From Bin80 sp965261255 (GTDB lineage: Bacteria > Bacteroidota > Rhodothermia > Rhodothermales > Bin80), in contig CBDHCQ010000004.1 of the NCBI GenBank assembly GCA_965261255.1, positions 2,356,001 through 2,420,000 on the forward strand: DNA of 64,000 nt, given 5' to 3'. Within the stretch, counting starts at the first letter, position 1; each line of letters opens with the position of its first letter. The notes below the pieces were generated by a model. The model searched no databases. It was not told the DNA's origin and saw nothing but the letters and a program-made list of their open reading frames with translations. Shown here piece after piece: positions 33,072 through 41,858 of the stretch. The position numbers and the translations under genes were made by a program.

Positions 33072-34051
33072 TGCAAGTTGCTCCTGCAAACATACAACCC
33101 CAGGACACCACACAGGTAGCCGATACGACGCTGAGCACAAGCGATTCCTTACAGGTAGCCAGTGTACCGGATACGACAAATTTTACCCAGGATCTCGTGG
33201 ATGTAGGGATGCTCGTTGCCGAAGGTCAATTCTCGGACGCCTGGGATCGTATGACATTGGCATTAGCGACCTCCTTTGTGGATCTCTGGCCCAAAATTGT
33301 TGCAGCATTCCTAGTACTGGCTGTCCTTTATTGGGGCTATCGTGCCCTTTTTAGCTTGCTGCGCAGAATTCTCCACAAAAGTAATATTGTCCAGCCCGGT
33401 CTGGAATCGCTGCTAATGCAGGGGTTCCGGCTCCTGTCTATGATTCTAATTGGCTTAACCGTCCTGCAGACACTGGGAATCAATCCCGCTGCAATGATAA
33501 CCGGCATTGGTGTGGCAGGTATCGCCTTTGGCTTTGCAGCCCGGGATACCGTTGAAAATATCCTCTCAGGAGTAAATATCCTGACCGATAAAGCCTTCCG
33601 GATTGGAGATACCCTGATTGTAAACGACATCTATTGTGTGGTTGAACAGATAACCTTGCGCACAACACGTCTTCGAACACCAAAGAATGAGGTCCTAGTA
33701 GTACCAAACCAACAGATGGCTAACGAGCGAATACTCAACCACACGATTGCAGGTGCGCTTCGGATTGAGATCCCATTCTCAATCGCTTACAAGGAGCATC
33801 CTCAACAAGCCCGTAGAGTAGTCCTCGCGCTCACAGAGGACGATCCTCGACTCATGGAGGATCCAACTCCAAGTGTCGTGGTGACTGCCCTGAATGACAG
33901 CAGCGTGGATCTGGCCCTCTGGGTTTATGTTGCTAATCCGAAAGAAGAGCGCCAGATCATCTATTATTACACCGAAGCCATTAGAGAGGGGCTGCGTCAG
34001 GCTAATATCGAAATCCCGTTCCCGCACCTCCAGATCATTCAAGAGAATTAA
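33071..34051 (+). CDS. MscS-family small-conductance mechanosensitive channel
   Basis: Tension-gated inner-membrane channel that releases solutes on osmotic downshock. About 70 N-terminal residues are soluble, then three membrane segments: about 73-95 (KIVAAFLVLAVLYWGYRALF), about 113-135, and a pore helix GIGVAGIAFGFAARDTVENI. The MscS beta domain follows with KAFRIGDTLIV, TLRTTRLRTPKNEVLVVPNQ, and the C-terminal alpha/beta domain ends at FPHLQIIQEN. Length is 326 residues. It overlaps folD by 1 nt, so it is likely cotranscribed with it. The long Asp/Thr/Ser-rich N-terminus has no clear signal peptide. Confidence 0.92.
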   Translation: MQVAPANIQPQDTTQVADTTLSTSDSLQVASVPDTTNFTQDLVDVGMLVAEGQFSDAWDRMTLALATSFVDLWPKIVAAFLVLAVLYWGYRALFSLLRRILHKSNIVQPGLESLLMQGFRLLSMILIGLTVLQTLGINPAAMITGIGVAGIAFGFAARDTVENILSGVNILTDKAFRIGDTLIVNDIYCVVEQITLRTTRLRTPKNEVLVVPNQQMANERILNHTIAGALRIEIPFSIAYKEHPQQARRVVLALTEDDPRLMEDPTPSVVVTALNDSSVDLALWVYVANPKEERQIIYYYTEAIREGLRQANIEIPFPHLQIIQEN

Positions 34052-34056
34052 TGTGG

Positions 34057-35403
34057 CTACAGCACCTGGATTGTGCTGTACACGGCTATACTGGCAACGA
34101 CCAGTATGCTCACCCAGAGCCAAACGTCATAAAACTTCGAGGGGCGTAGCTCAGGAGGAGTCCGCCAGCAACGGAAGTGTATCACCGCAGCCACCACAAT
34201 TACAAGTATCCCCGTTCCGGCGACACCCCCAATGATTACCATTAATGTGGGAAGCTTTACCAACAGGAATAATGTTGCCCACAATATTGGAAAAATCCAG
34301 GCTACAAGTGCAATCGCCCGATGGCGCTGAGCCGGGTTCAAATAGTCAAGCCAACCCGCCTGTGAAAATGCATCCGAAAATAATCGCGTCCATAGCGCCA
34401 ATGCACCAAACAGCGTCGAAAACAATACTACAAAAGCCCCGACGAGGAACATTGTCCCTGCCCAGGAACCCAGGCTTTGCGTGTACATCTGGGAAAGCGT
34501 GGTCACTAGGTCCATGCCCTCCGGCAGGAGTCCCTGCTGGTGTAGGATAGCCACTCCCAGTATATAGAATGCCGCAGTCATGAGCGTGTACACTACCATA
34601 GATAAGAGCGCATCCATCGTCATGACACGCACCCATCCATTCGCCCTCTCTACCCATGCTCTGGTGTCCTGTTTGGGTCCAGTCCAGGAAGCGTACCCTT
34701 TTTCTAGAAGCCAGTAGTTGTAACCCATGATTTCGTCACCACCCACACCAGTGATCCCAAATGCTCCTATGACAATCAATACCAGTTCAGGGGGGAGCTC
34801 AAACAGGAAACCACTCGCCAGATCGATCGCACTAAATCTGTAATCCGTGAATTGGACGGCAACCACGGACGCCAGTGTAAGAAGCGTAAAAAGGCCGATC
34901 ATGATCACAGAAATACTTTCAATGGGCTTGTAATGTCCCCTGAAAATGATCAGCGAGACAACAATTGCTGTCCCGTAGCACCACACCCATATAGGGACCC
35001 CGGGCAACACCAGGTGCAGTACCAATGCTGTTCCTCCCACGATGCCCCCAACCTGCAATAGCTTGACGACCATAAGCAGCATCCATGCCCAGATTGACCA
35101 GTGAGCGCGCCCAATGCGAGGACCTGGCAAACGACTAAGTGCTTTCATTGTCGTTTCCCCGTAGAAGATCGTGTGGCGCCCGAACTCGAGTTGCACAGCA
35201 ACCTTTACTAGACAACTCACGAGTATTACCCAAAGCGTTACCCACCCAGCTTCGGCGCCCAAACGCGTAGTTGCTATAAGCTCTCCGCTGCCTACTATTG
35301 AAGCAGACAGAATGAATCCTGGACCCAAAAAGCGCAACCGCGTACGGAAGCTCCTTGGAGGAGCTTTAATTGTCTGTTCAGATCGTACGTATGGATCCGG
35401 CAT
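34057..35403 (-). CDS. Nramp-related divalent-metal transporter-like membrane protein
   Basis: Polytopic inner-membrane protein with about 11 helices in the LeuT-like fold of the Nramp family. Family features include LGPGFILSASIVGSGELIAT in TM1 and ITGVGGDEIMGYNYW in TM6. The canonical TM1 metal-binding DPGN is absent, with VGSGE in its place, and the TM6 MPHN-type motif is also absent. It therefore belongs to a divergent Nramp-like branch, and substrate cannot be assumed to be Mn or Fe. Length is 448 residues. It is convergent with mscS, 5 bp apart. Confidence 0.75.
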   Translation of the reverse strand: MPDPYVRSEQTIKAPPRSFRTRLRFLGPGFILSASIVGSGELIATTRLGAEAGWVTLWVILVSCLVKVAVQLEFGRHTIFYGETTMKALSRLPGPRIGRAHWSIWAWMLLMVVKLLQVGGIVGGTALVLHLVLPGVPIWVWCYGTAIVVSLIIFRGHYKPIESISVIMIGLFTLLTLASVVAVQFTDYRFSAIDLASGFLFELPPELVLIVIGAFGITGVGGDEIMGYNYWLLEKGYASWTGPKQDTRAWVERANGWVRVMTMDALLSMVVYTLMTAAFYILGVAILHQQGLLPEGMDLVTTLSQMYTQSLGSWAGTMFLVGAFVVLFSTLFGALALWTRLFSDAFSQAGWLDYLNPAQRHRAIALVAWIFPILWATLFLLVKLPTLMVIIGGVAGTGILVIVVAAVIHFRCWRTPPELRPSKFYDVWLWVSILVVASIAVYSTIQVL

Positions 35404-35701
35404 GAATAAACAGGTTATGCTACGATGTACTGTCTCACGTAGTCAGATTGCAACTCGGCAAGTTACTGCTTTAGACATTTACTTTCCCCTCCCAAGGACC
35501 GATTTTGCCCCAGATATGCGACATCGTCCAATCCAGTAATCATGTATGCAGCGCATCTCACTGATTCCAGCTATCCGACCCCAAATGCCATCATCACCAG
35601 CGAGAACATGCTTTCCCATTATGTATTCCATTTCGTAACTTCAAGGCGTTCGAAAAGCTGCATCGTCGGCTGTACCATCCCTCACCAGAAAAATTAGTCC
35701 C
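35404..35701. other. Divergent intergenic region, nothing identified
   Basis: About 300 bp between the Nramp-like gene and the sulfatase, which are transcribed away from each other. It should hold both promoters. I see no RNA gene or clear operator. Confidence 0.4.
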
Positions 35702-37093
35702 GTGTATCGCAATATTCTCCTCCTGACCGTTTTTACCCTTCTTCTGGGCTGCAATCGCCCCACTTCCCCGAATGTAGTGATCATCATGGCGGACGATATG
35801 GGATATGGTGATCTTGGCAGCTATAATGAAGATTCCCGTATTCCCACTCCGCACATGGATTCGATTGCCTCGCAAGGAATGCGCTTCACAAATGCACACT
35901 CGCCTTCTGCGGTTTGTACGCCTACACGATACGCGCTGCTGATGGGACGCTATGCGTGGAGGCTACCGTCACTGGCCTCCGGTGTGACAAATGGCTACTC
36001 CCCGCTGATTGCTGATACAAGCAGAACCACCATAGCCGATATAATGACTGAAGCCGGATACCATACAGCAGCTATTGGTAAATGGCATTTGGGCCTTGGA
36101 AGCGTCTCGCCTACCAATTATGACGAACCGCTCGTGCCCGGTCCGCGCTCTTTGGGATTTGATTATTTCTTCGGTATTCCCGCTTCGCTTGACATGGCAC
36201 CTTATGTCTGGGTTGAGAATGAACAGGTCACCGCGCGTCCAACAGAGCATGCCGAAAATCCTATCGGCTGTTGTACCGGGGCCTTCTGGCGGTCGGGAGC
36301 CATCGCAGCCAATTTTGACCATACGGATGTTTTACCCGAGATTGCTCGACGAGCATCCGATTATATTCGCGCACAAGCTGCAAAAGACGCCCCATTCTTC
36401 CTCTATGTCCCATTGGCTGCACCACATACGCCATGGTTACCCACAGAAGAATTCATTGGTACAAGTGAGGCAGGTGAGTATGGTGACTTTGTAGTGATGG
36501 TGGATGACGCCATTGGACAAATCGCTGCTGCCCTGGACGAAAGCAATCAAACAGAAAACACACTCCTGCTCGTCACGAGTGATAATGGCGCCTACTGGCC
36601 TCCGGGCTTCATTGAGCACTTTCAGCATCGCGCCAATTCCAACTGGCGGGGAATGAAGGCGGATATTCACGAAGGTGGCCATCGTATCCCATTGATTGCG
36701 CAATGGCCCGGCATGGTGGCAGCGGGCTCCGTAACCGATCAACTCGTGGTACACACTGACTTGTTTTCTACAATGGCGGATATCGTCGGCACCGAAATTC
36801 GCGGGGAGGACAGTTATAGCCTGCTGCCCGTCTTTATGGGCGGTAACGGGACTCGTAAGGAAGCAGTTCATCAATCAGTCCACGGGATGCTTGCACTCAG
36901 ACGCGGTCCCTGGAAATTAATTGATGGACAAGGGTCCGGGGGCTTTACTAGGGTTGATACTCTTGCTGGTGACCCTCCTCGCCAATTGTATAACTTGGAT
37001 GTCGATCCAGGAGAGACAATGAATCAATACGAGGACCGGCCAGAGATTGCTTTAGCACTAATGACTGCACTGGATTCGCTACGCTCGCAGTGA
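35702..37093 (+). CDS. Arylsulfatase-type sulfatase (lipoprotein)
   Basis: Hydrolyses sulfate esters, probably of sulfated polysaccharides or glycans. The lipobox LLLGC (Cys17) predicts membrane anchoring. Metal-binding VVIIMADDMGYGDLG (25-39) begins the alkaline-phosphatase-like fold. The sulfatase signature is CTPTRYALLMG at 72-82, where Cys72 would be converted to formylglycine. GYHTAAIGKWHLGLG, TSDNGAYWPPG and WRGMKADIHEGGHRIP complete the active site. Start codon is GTG 35702. Length is 463 residues. No SusC/D pair or sulfatase-maturing enzyme is adjacent. Confidence 0.92.
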   Translation: MYRNILLLTVFTLLLGCNRPTSPNVVIIMADDMGYGDLGSYNEDSRIPTPHMDSIASQGMRFTNAHSPSAVCTPTRYALLMGRYAWRLPSLASGVTNGYSPLIADTSRTTIADIMTEAGYHTAAIGKWHLGLGSVSPTNYDEPLVPGPRSLGFDYFFGIPASLDMAPYVWVENEQVTARPTEHAENPIGCCTGAFWRSGAIAANFDHTDVLPEIARRASDYIRAQAAKDAPFFLYVPLAAPHTPWLPTEEFIGTSEAGEYGDFVVMVDDAIGQIAAALDESNQTENTLLLVTSDNGAYWPPGFIEHFQHRANSNWRGMKADIHEGGHRIPLIAQWPGMVAAGSVTDQLVVHTDLFSTMADIVGTEIRGEDSYSLLPVFMGGNGTRKEAVHQSVHGMLALRRGPWKLIDGQGSGGFTRVDTLAGDPPRQLYNLDVDPGETMNQYEDRPEIALALMTALDSLRSQ

Positions 37094-37513
37094 ATCGACG
37101 ACTCGTCTGCAAAGATAAGTTTCGCGCACACCTCCCCCGTACTGAAAATACACGAAATCTTAGGGGGGATGTCTGGATTTGGAAATCGCCGACGCCGTGC
37201 GGGAATGCACTTTCCAGCCAAGTGAACCACCAATTCCGGGCGCAGTGGGCCGCTGCATGCTACAGATGGTCCTCCACACACACCATCTCAAACACCAACA
37301 ACTTCCTCCTGAACCGTTTGGGCACACCCCATAGGCCTGCTCCACACAAGCAAACAACTCCTGCTGACGGGAGACATAAATGCCGTGCATTTTCTTGGTA
37401 CGGTATTTTATGCTGAGTGGGCTGTCGGTGTGTTCATAAAGTTGTATACTAAATTTTGTATACCAATTAGCCGTATCACTCTCATCATAGTTGCGAACCT
37501 TTATCGCGTAGCC
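37094..37513. other. Intergenic region with IS21-end relic and no supported gene
   Basis: Minus-strand frames here are short and unrecognised. The main feature is the repeat at 37207-37253. The DUF5916 frame is open back to GTG 37385, but its signal peptide begins only after GTG 37514. Confidence 0.4.
37207..37253 (-). repeat. IS21-type terminal repeat relic (two units)
   Basis: Read on the minus strand, 37253 to 37231 gives a unit ending GCGCCCGGAATTG, and 37230 to 37207 gives GTGGTTCACTTGGCTGGAAA plus GTGC. These closely match the plus-strand units at 2845-2890 (CGCCCGGAACTG then GTGGCTCACTTGGTTGGAA plus TATGC). No transposase is nearby, so this is a solitary IS end. Confidence 0.55.
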
Positions 37514-39757
37514 GTGGGTGGTTATCGTAAACCAGCTTGCTCGCAGCGACTCCTAGGGTTGGCTCTGGTTCTCATTGCGGCCGGGTCGGCGCAAGCCCAG
37601 GAGGCATCCCCCGCACCGGAAATCCCGCTGACGATTCGGGCAGCACGGGTACAGGCCACGATACATCTTGACGGTAATCTGAGTGAGATGGATTGGCAAC
37701 GGGCGGTACCTGCGCGAGGCTTCCGCCAGATCGAGCCACAGCAGGGCAACCCGGCTACATTCGACACGGAGGTCCGCATCCTCTACGACGATAAGAACCT
37801 CTATATCGGTGCGATCTGTTACGATAACGCCGGTGCACCCGGCGTTCGCGTGCGCGACCTCCGCCGCGACTTCGACTACTTTCAGAACGATCTTTTCGGT
37901 ATCAGCCTTGATCCATTCCGCGACGGGCGCAGCGCCATCGTCTTTCAGGCGAATCCCGCCGGAGGGCAACGTGACATCCAAGTCATTGATGGCAATATCT
38001 ACAACCGCGACTGGGATGCCGTCTGGAATGTTCGTACGACGTTGACGGACCAGGGCTGGATCGTGGAAATGGTCATTCCGTGGTACACATTGCGGTATCC
38101 AGAGGCAACGGCATCTACGCAGTGGGGCATTAATTTCGTGCGAAACATCCGTCGACGCAATGAGATCACGGGCTGGTCGCTCTGGCCACGTGCCTACTCG
38201 CCCTACCGGATGGACTACGCAGGCGTGCTGGAAGGCATCGAGCCACCCCCGCCTTCGACTAACCTGCGCGTACAGCCCTATCTGATCATGCGCGACGACC
38301 GCACCGGTACACGAGACGATCTCTTTGATGGCGTTGAGCCCGAGGTCGGCGGAGACTTGAAGTGGGCCGTGACACCCAGCACTGTCCTTGACCTGACCGT
38401 CAATACCGACTTTGCCCAGGTTGACGTCGACCGGCAGGTTGTCAACCTCACCCGGTTTTCAGTATTCTTTCCAGAGAAACGCGCTTTCTTTCTCGAAAAC
38501 GCGAACCTATTCAGTACAGGATCAACCGAGACAGTCCTCCCCTTTTTCAGCCGTCGCATCGGGCTGGACAACGCTGGACAACCCGTTCCTATTGACGCAG
38601 GGCTGCGATTAATCTCACGGACAGCACGTCGCAGTTTCGGCGGGATGGTGGTTCGCCAGCGCAGGAATGACCAGACGCCAACCAGCCATGTGGCTGTTGG
38701 GCGATTCATCCAGAACATTGGCAGCACCAATCGTATCGGCGCATTGGCGACGGTGCGCCACGACGAAGGCTTTGCGGACATGCCTTCGGTGCTTAATGCC
38801 GTGGGTACAGTGGACGGACAGTTTCGCTTTACGCGGACCCTGACGCTTCGGTGGATGGGCTCGGCTTCGTGGACGCAGCACATGGGCGGCGAGGGCTTCT
38901 CGACGTACGCTTGGCTTAGTAACGATTCCAACTGGGGTTACCTTGGACTTTTGCATACCATTATTTCAGAGAACTACAATCCCGGCGTCGGTTTCGTATC
39001 ACGTCGTGACCTGATCGTGACAAGCCCGGCAGGAATCATCGATCTGCGCCCCGGATGGAGGCCAGACTTTGTGCGCCGGTTCCAGCCGGGGTTTATCTCT
39101 TACATCTACCATCGCCTCTCGGATGGGCAGTTTCAGGAAGCTTGGCTGAGTGTGACGCCGCTGAATGTGGAGTTTCAAAACGGTGCTGAGATCTCTATTC
39201 AAATCCAGCCGAATTGGCAGGAATTAGACGCCGACGATGTTACCTTCTTTCGACCCCTAGGCGTTGCACTTGCGCCTGGCAAATATCATTACCTGCGCTA
39301 CAACGCCGAAGTACAGTCTGACCTATCGCGCAAGTATTCGGGATTAATTGAACTAACCGTAGGCGATTTTTTCGACGGATTGCTAACCAACCTGGAACTC
39401 TCCGGTCGGTTGGCTCCGTCACCGCGCATGGCGCTGAGTGCGGCCTATGAATACAACCGCACGGAAGGGCTCGGCATCAATGAGGAGGAGAAAGTTTCGC
39501 ATCTATTCGGCACTGAGCTTCGTCTGGCGCTCAATCCCCGATTGCAATTCAACGCATTCTACCAATACAATACAGTTGCTGAGCAGGCGAACTGGAATGT
39601 GCGATTCAGCTACGAATTTCGTCCGCTGTCGTACCTCTACCTCGTCTTCAACGACAACCGCTACTTCGTCAACACGTCCACACGACGTGCTGATCCAGAA
39701 CACTTCGCCACGCAGCAACAGGCGATTATCAAGCTGACCCATTTAAGACAATTATGA
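37514..39757 (+). CDS. DUF5916-type outer-membrane protein with CBM9-like N-terminus
   Basis: Predicted secreted/outer-membrane protein of unknown function. After a signal peptide (LLGLALVLIAAGSAQAQ) comes a CBM9-like sugar-binding sandwich (IHLDGNLSEMDWQRA, EVRILYDDKNLYIGAICYD, VEMVIPWYTLRYP), then a large DUF5916 barrel region with DLTVNTDFAQVDVDRQVVNL, FFPEKRAFFLENANLF and FFSRRIGL. GTG 37514 is chosen because it opens just before the signal peptide; GTG 37385 gives 43 more residues that do not look like a leader. Length is about 747 residues. By eye it is more GC-rich than the sulfatase before it, hinting at a different origin. Confidence 0.82.
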   Translation: MGGYRKPACSQRLLGLALVLIAAGSAQAQEASPAPEIPLTIRAARVQATIHLDGNLSEMDWQRAVPARGFRQIEPQQGNPATFDTEVRILYDDKNLYIGAICYDNAGAPGVRVRDLRRDFDYFQNDLFGISLDPFRDGRSAIVFQANPAGGQRDIQVIDGNIYNRDWDAVWNVRTTLTDQGWIVEMVIPWYTLRYPEATASTQWGINFVRNIRRRNEITGWSLWPRAYSPYRMDYAGVLEGIEPPPPSTNLRVQPYLIMRDDRTGTRDDLFDGVEPEVGGDLKWAVTPSTVLDLTVNTDFAQVDVDRQVVNLTRFSVFFPEKRAFFLENANLFSTGSTETVLPFFSRRIGLDNAGQPVPIDAGLRLISRTARRSFGGMVVRQRRNDQTPTSHVAVGRFIQNIGSTNRIGALATVRHDEGFADMPSVLNAVGTVDGQFRFTRTLTLRWMGSASWTQHMGGEGFSTYAWLSNDSNWGYLGLLHTIISENYNPGVGFVSRRDLIVTSPAGIIDLRPGWRPDFVRRFQPGFISYIYHRLSDGQFQEAWLSVTPLNVEFQNGAEISIQIQPNWQELDADDVTFFRPLGVALAPGKYHYLRYNAEVQSDLSRKYSGLIELTVGDFFDGLLTNLELSGRLAPSPRMALSAAYEYNRTEGLGINEEEKVSHLFGTELRLALNPRLQFNAFYQYNTVAEQANWNVRFSYEFRPLSYLYLVFNDNRYFVNTSTRRADPEHFATQQQAIIKLTHLRQL

Positions 39758-40320
39758 TTCCAAGTCCTATCCCTTCAATTGCAATGCAAGCCGCAAGCTT
39801 GACCCACTTCGCTGGTCCCATGGTACCTACAGTGCGCTGCCTCCGAGGGAAGAGTACCAAGGCTCCACAGTCACGGGGATTCAGGTAAGTGACAAAAAAA
39901 TACCTCAGTGTCACTTCCGCAGACATTTTGGTCAGTAATACTGATGTAGAGCAGAGGTACAGCAAGCTGTCAGATCACGTTACGTGTAGACTCTGGACAA
40001 ACTCGCGACCAAAAAACATTCATCTGCCAATGAGCTGCTAGGTAGGTGCAGAGATACACCAAGGGAATGGAGTACCAGGAGTTATTCAATCGGCTAGTGC
40101 AACGATGCACTCCATTCGAGAAGACTATGAGATGTGATCTTTGTGGAAGTGCTTCTTGCAAAATTCCTAAATTGGGGGATTCGTAAGAAACACACCACAG
40201 CGGTATCAAAACTCAGCGAATGCGTAATCCCAATTTTTCAGCTGTAAGAAAGTTTGGAACTTCCACGTTAATCACGAAATGAGTCATAGATCCCGGGGCT
40301 GTCAAGTATACCAATCAGAC
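39758..40320. other. Intergenic region with an 8-bp inverted repeat, no supported gene
   Basis: About 560 bp after the DUF5916 gene. The only ordered structure I see is an inverted repeat at 39888-39916 (AAGTGACA, 13-nt spacer, TGTCACTT), which could be an operator or hairpin. Frames in the region are short and unrecognised. Confidence 0.35.
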
Positions 40321-41496
40321 ATGGAAACCTATAAACGCCCCAGAAATCTCTCTGCTTGGGAGTGTTGCAAAGTACTAGCCTGCTCAATTCTTACAATCTC
40401 TTTGCTGCCGTCATGTGCGACTGAAAACATAGGAGGAACTGAGGATCCCATATCTAATGGATTCGAACTCACCGAACTGTTTCGACTTGGTGAGGAATCC
40501 AGGGGAGACACGATTCTCTTCGGTAGCATTGGAGAGCTCGTAGCTGTTGACGGATCTGGCCGGATATTCATAGGAGAACAACAAGATCCCATAGTCTATG
40601 TTCTTAGTACAGATGGAGATCTACTCAAAAAGATTGGCCGAGAAGGCAGCGGTCCCGGTGACTTCCAAAGACTGGGATCTATTCATATAGGTTCAGCCGA
40701 TACGCTTTATATCCATGATTGGAGCTTGGGGTATTTGTCGGTATATGAACCGGAGAGGCTGGAACTGTCCTATAGTATTGCAGTCTCCTATGATGACTCG
40801 CTTGGTAAGTCCTACTCTTTGGTCGGCACTCTTGATACGGGTTATCTTTTTACGTACGGTCGGCCCATACGAGCCGGTGAGCCTTCACAGGGACGACGTA
40901 TGCATGTTATGCTAGTCAATTGGGCGAGGGAAATCATACACCCTCCTATACATTCTATTCTGGCTGCGGATTGGTTGAGTGAATCGGACGATGATAGGGT
41001 ATACGCAATCAGAATGCCTTTCCCCGTCGGGCGTGAGACTATTCTGCGTATGGGGCCAAAAGGGAACCTGTTTGCGGGTTGGACGGAATCTATTGACATC
41101 GAGGTCATTTCACCGGATGGAATCGAGCACAATACAGTTACACACTCCCTTGCACCTGTTCCTCTGACTCGCCAAGAAATAAAACTCTTTGCCGAGGGAA
41201 TATCTGAAAGATCAGATTGGGTTTATGATAAGATTCTTACGGCCGATCTGCCCGCGACTAAACCCGCATTTGAGACGTTCGTCGTTGACGATCTCGGACG
41301 CATCTGGATAAAAACTACTTCACCGTCAATAGCCGATACCGTACGCTGGCTCATCCTCGATCAAAAAAGTCAATTAAAGGGGGAAATTCGACTTCCCAAA
41401 CACACAAACTTGCGTGTTATTCGACATGGGCGGGCTTATGCGATAGATGACGAAGAGGAGAATCTTATGGTTGTGTACCAAATTCGGGAACAATAA
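40321..41496 (+). CDS. 6-bladed beta-propeller lipoprotein
   Basis: Predicted exported lipoprotein of the 6-bladed beta-propeller (NHL-like) type common in Bacteroidota. The lipobox is LLPSC. Propeller-like repeats include LVAVDGSGRIFIGEQQDPIV, VLSTDGDLLKKIGREGSGPG, DFQRLGSIHIGSADTLYIHD and FVVDDLGRIWIKTTSP. Start is uncertain: ATG 40321 gives a leader of 32 residues before Cys, and ATG 40279 gives 46. Length from 40321 is 391 residues. Ligand and role are unknown, and it stands alone between two long gaps. Confidence 0.75.
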   Translation: METYKRPRNLSAWECCKVLACSILTISLLPSCATENIGGTEDPISNGFELTELFRLGEESRGDTILFGSIGELVAVDGSGRIFIGEQQDPIVYVLSTDGDLLKKIGREGSGPGDFQRLGSIHIGSADTLYIHDWSLGYLSVYEPERLELSYSIAVSYDDSLGKSYSLVGTLDTGYLFTYGRPIRAGEPSQGRRMHVMLVNWAREIIHPPIHSILAADWLSESDDDRVYAIRMPFPVGRETILRMGPKGNLFAGWTESIDIEVISPDGIEHNTVTHSLAPVPLTRQEIKLFAEGISERSDWVYDKILTADLPATKPAFETFVVDDLGRIWIKTTSPSIADTVRWLILDQKSQLKGEIRLPKHTNLRVIRHGRAYAIDDEEENLMVVYQIREQ

Positions 41497-41858
41497 TCAG
41501 TGAATTTTACGGTGTCAAGATATGTACCATTATGTCGGGCGTGCACAAACACTAACTCAAATTCGCAAGTACCACAGACACACTTTGCGTCGCCCATTGG
41601 AAGTTCGGGCTAGCGAATCGGACCGGAGTGGGTAGGACTCAACACGACTAAACTCCTATTGCTGAGCACCACCAAGTTCAAAAGTTCCGCGCCACAATAG
41701 ACGATCTCATTTCTAGTTACTCTCCCTCCTCAGGTGACCCGCTATGAATCGCTGGTACATCAACAAACCGATTAGTTGAGTTCCATCTCAACACCACTCC
41801 TTACGCCGCATCGTATCGACCTGATGGATGCTTTACCGCATATTAATTGCCTCCTTCC
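41497..41858. other. Intergenic region, nothing identified
   Basis: About 360 bp between the converging propeller gene and bshC. No frame, RNA gene or clear bidirectional terminator was recognised. Confidence 0.4.

Noticed and set aside
39776..39806. Possible further IS21-like unit (CTTGACCCACTTCGCTGG)
   Set aside because: Only one short stretch resembles the units, and no second unit is in register.
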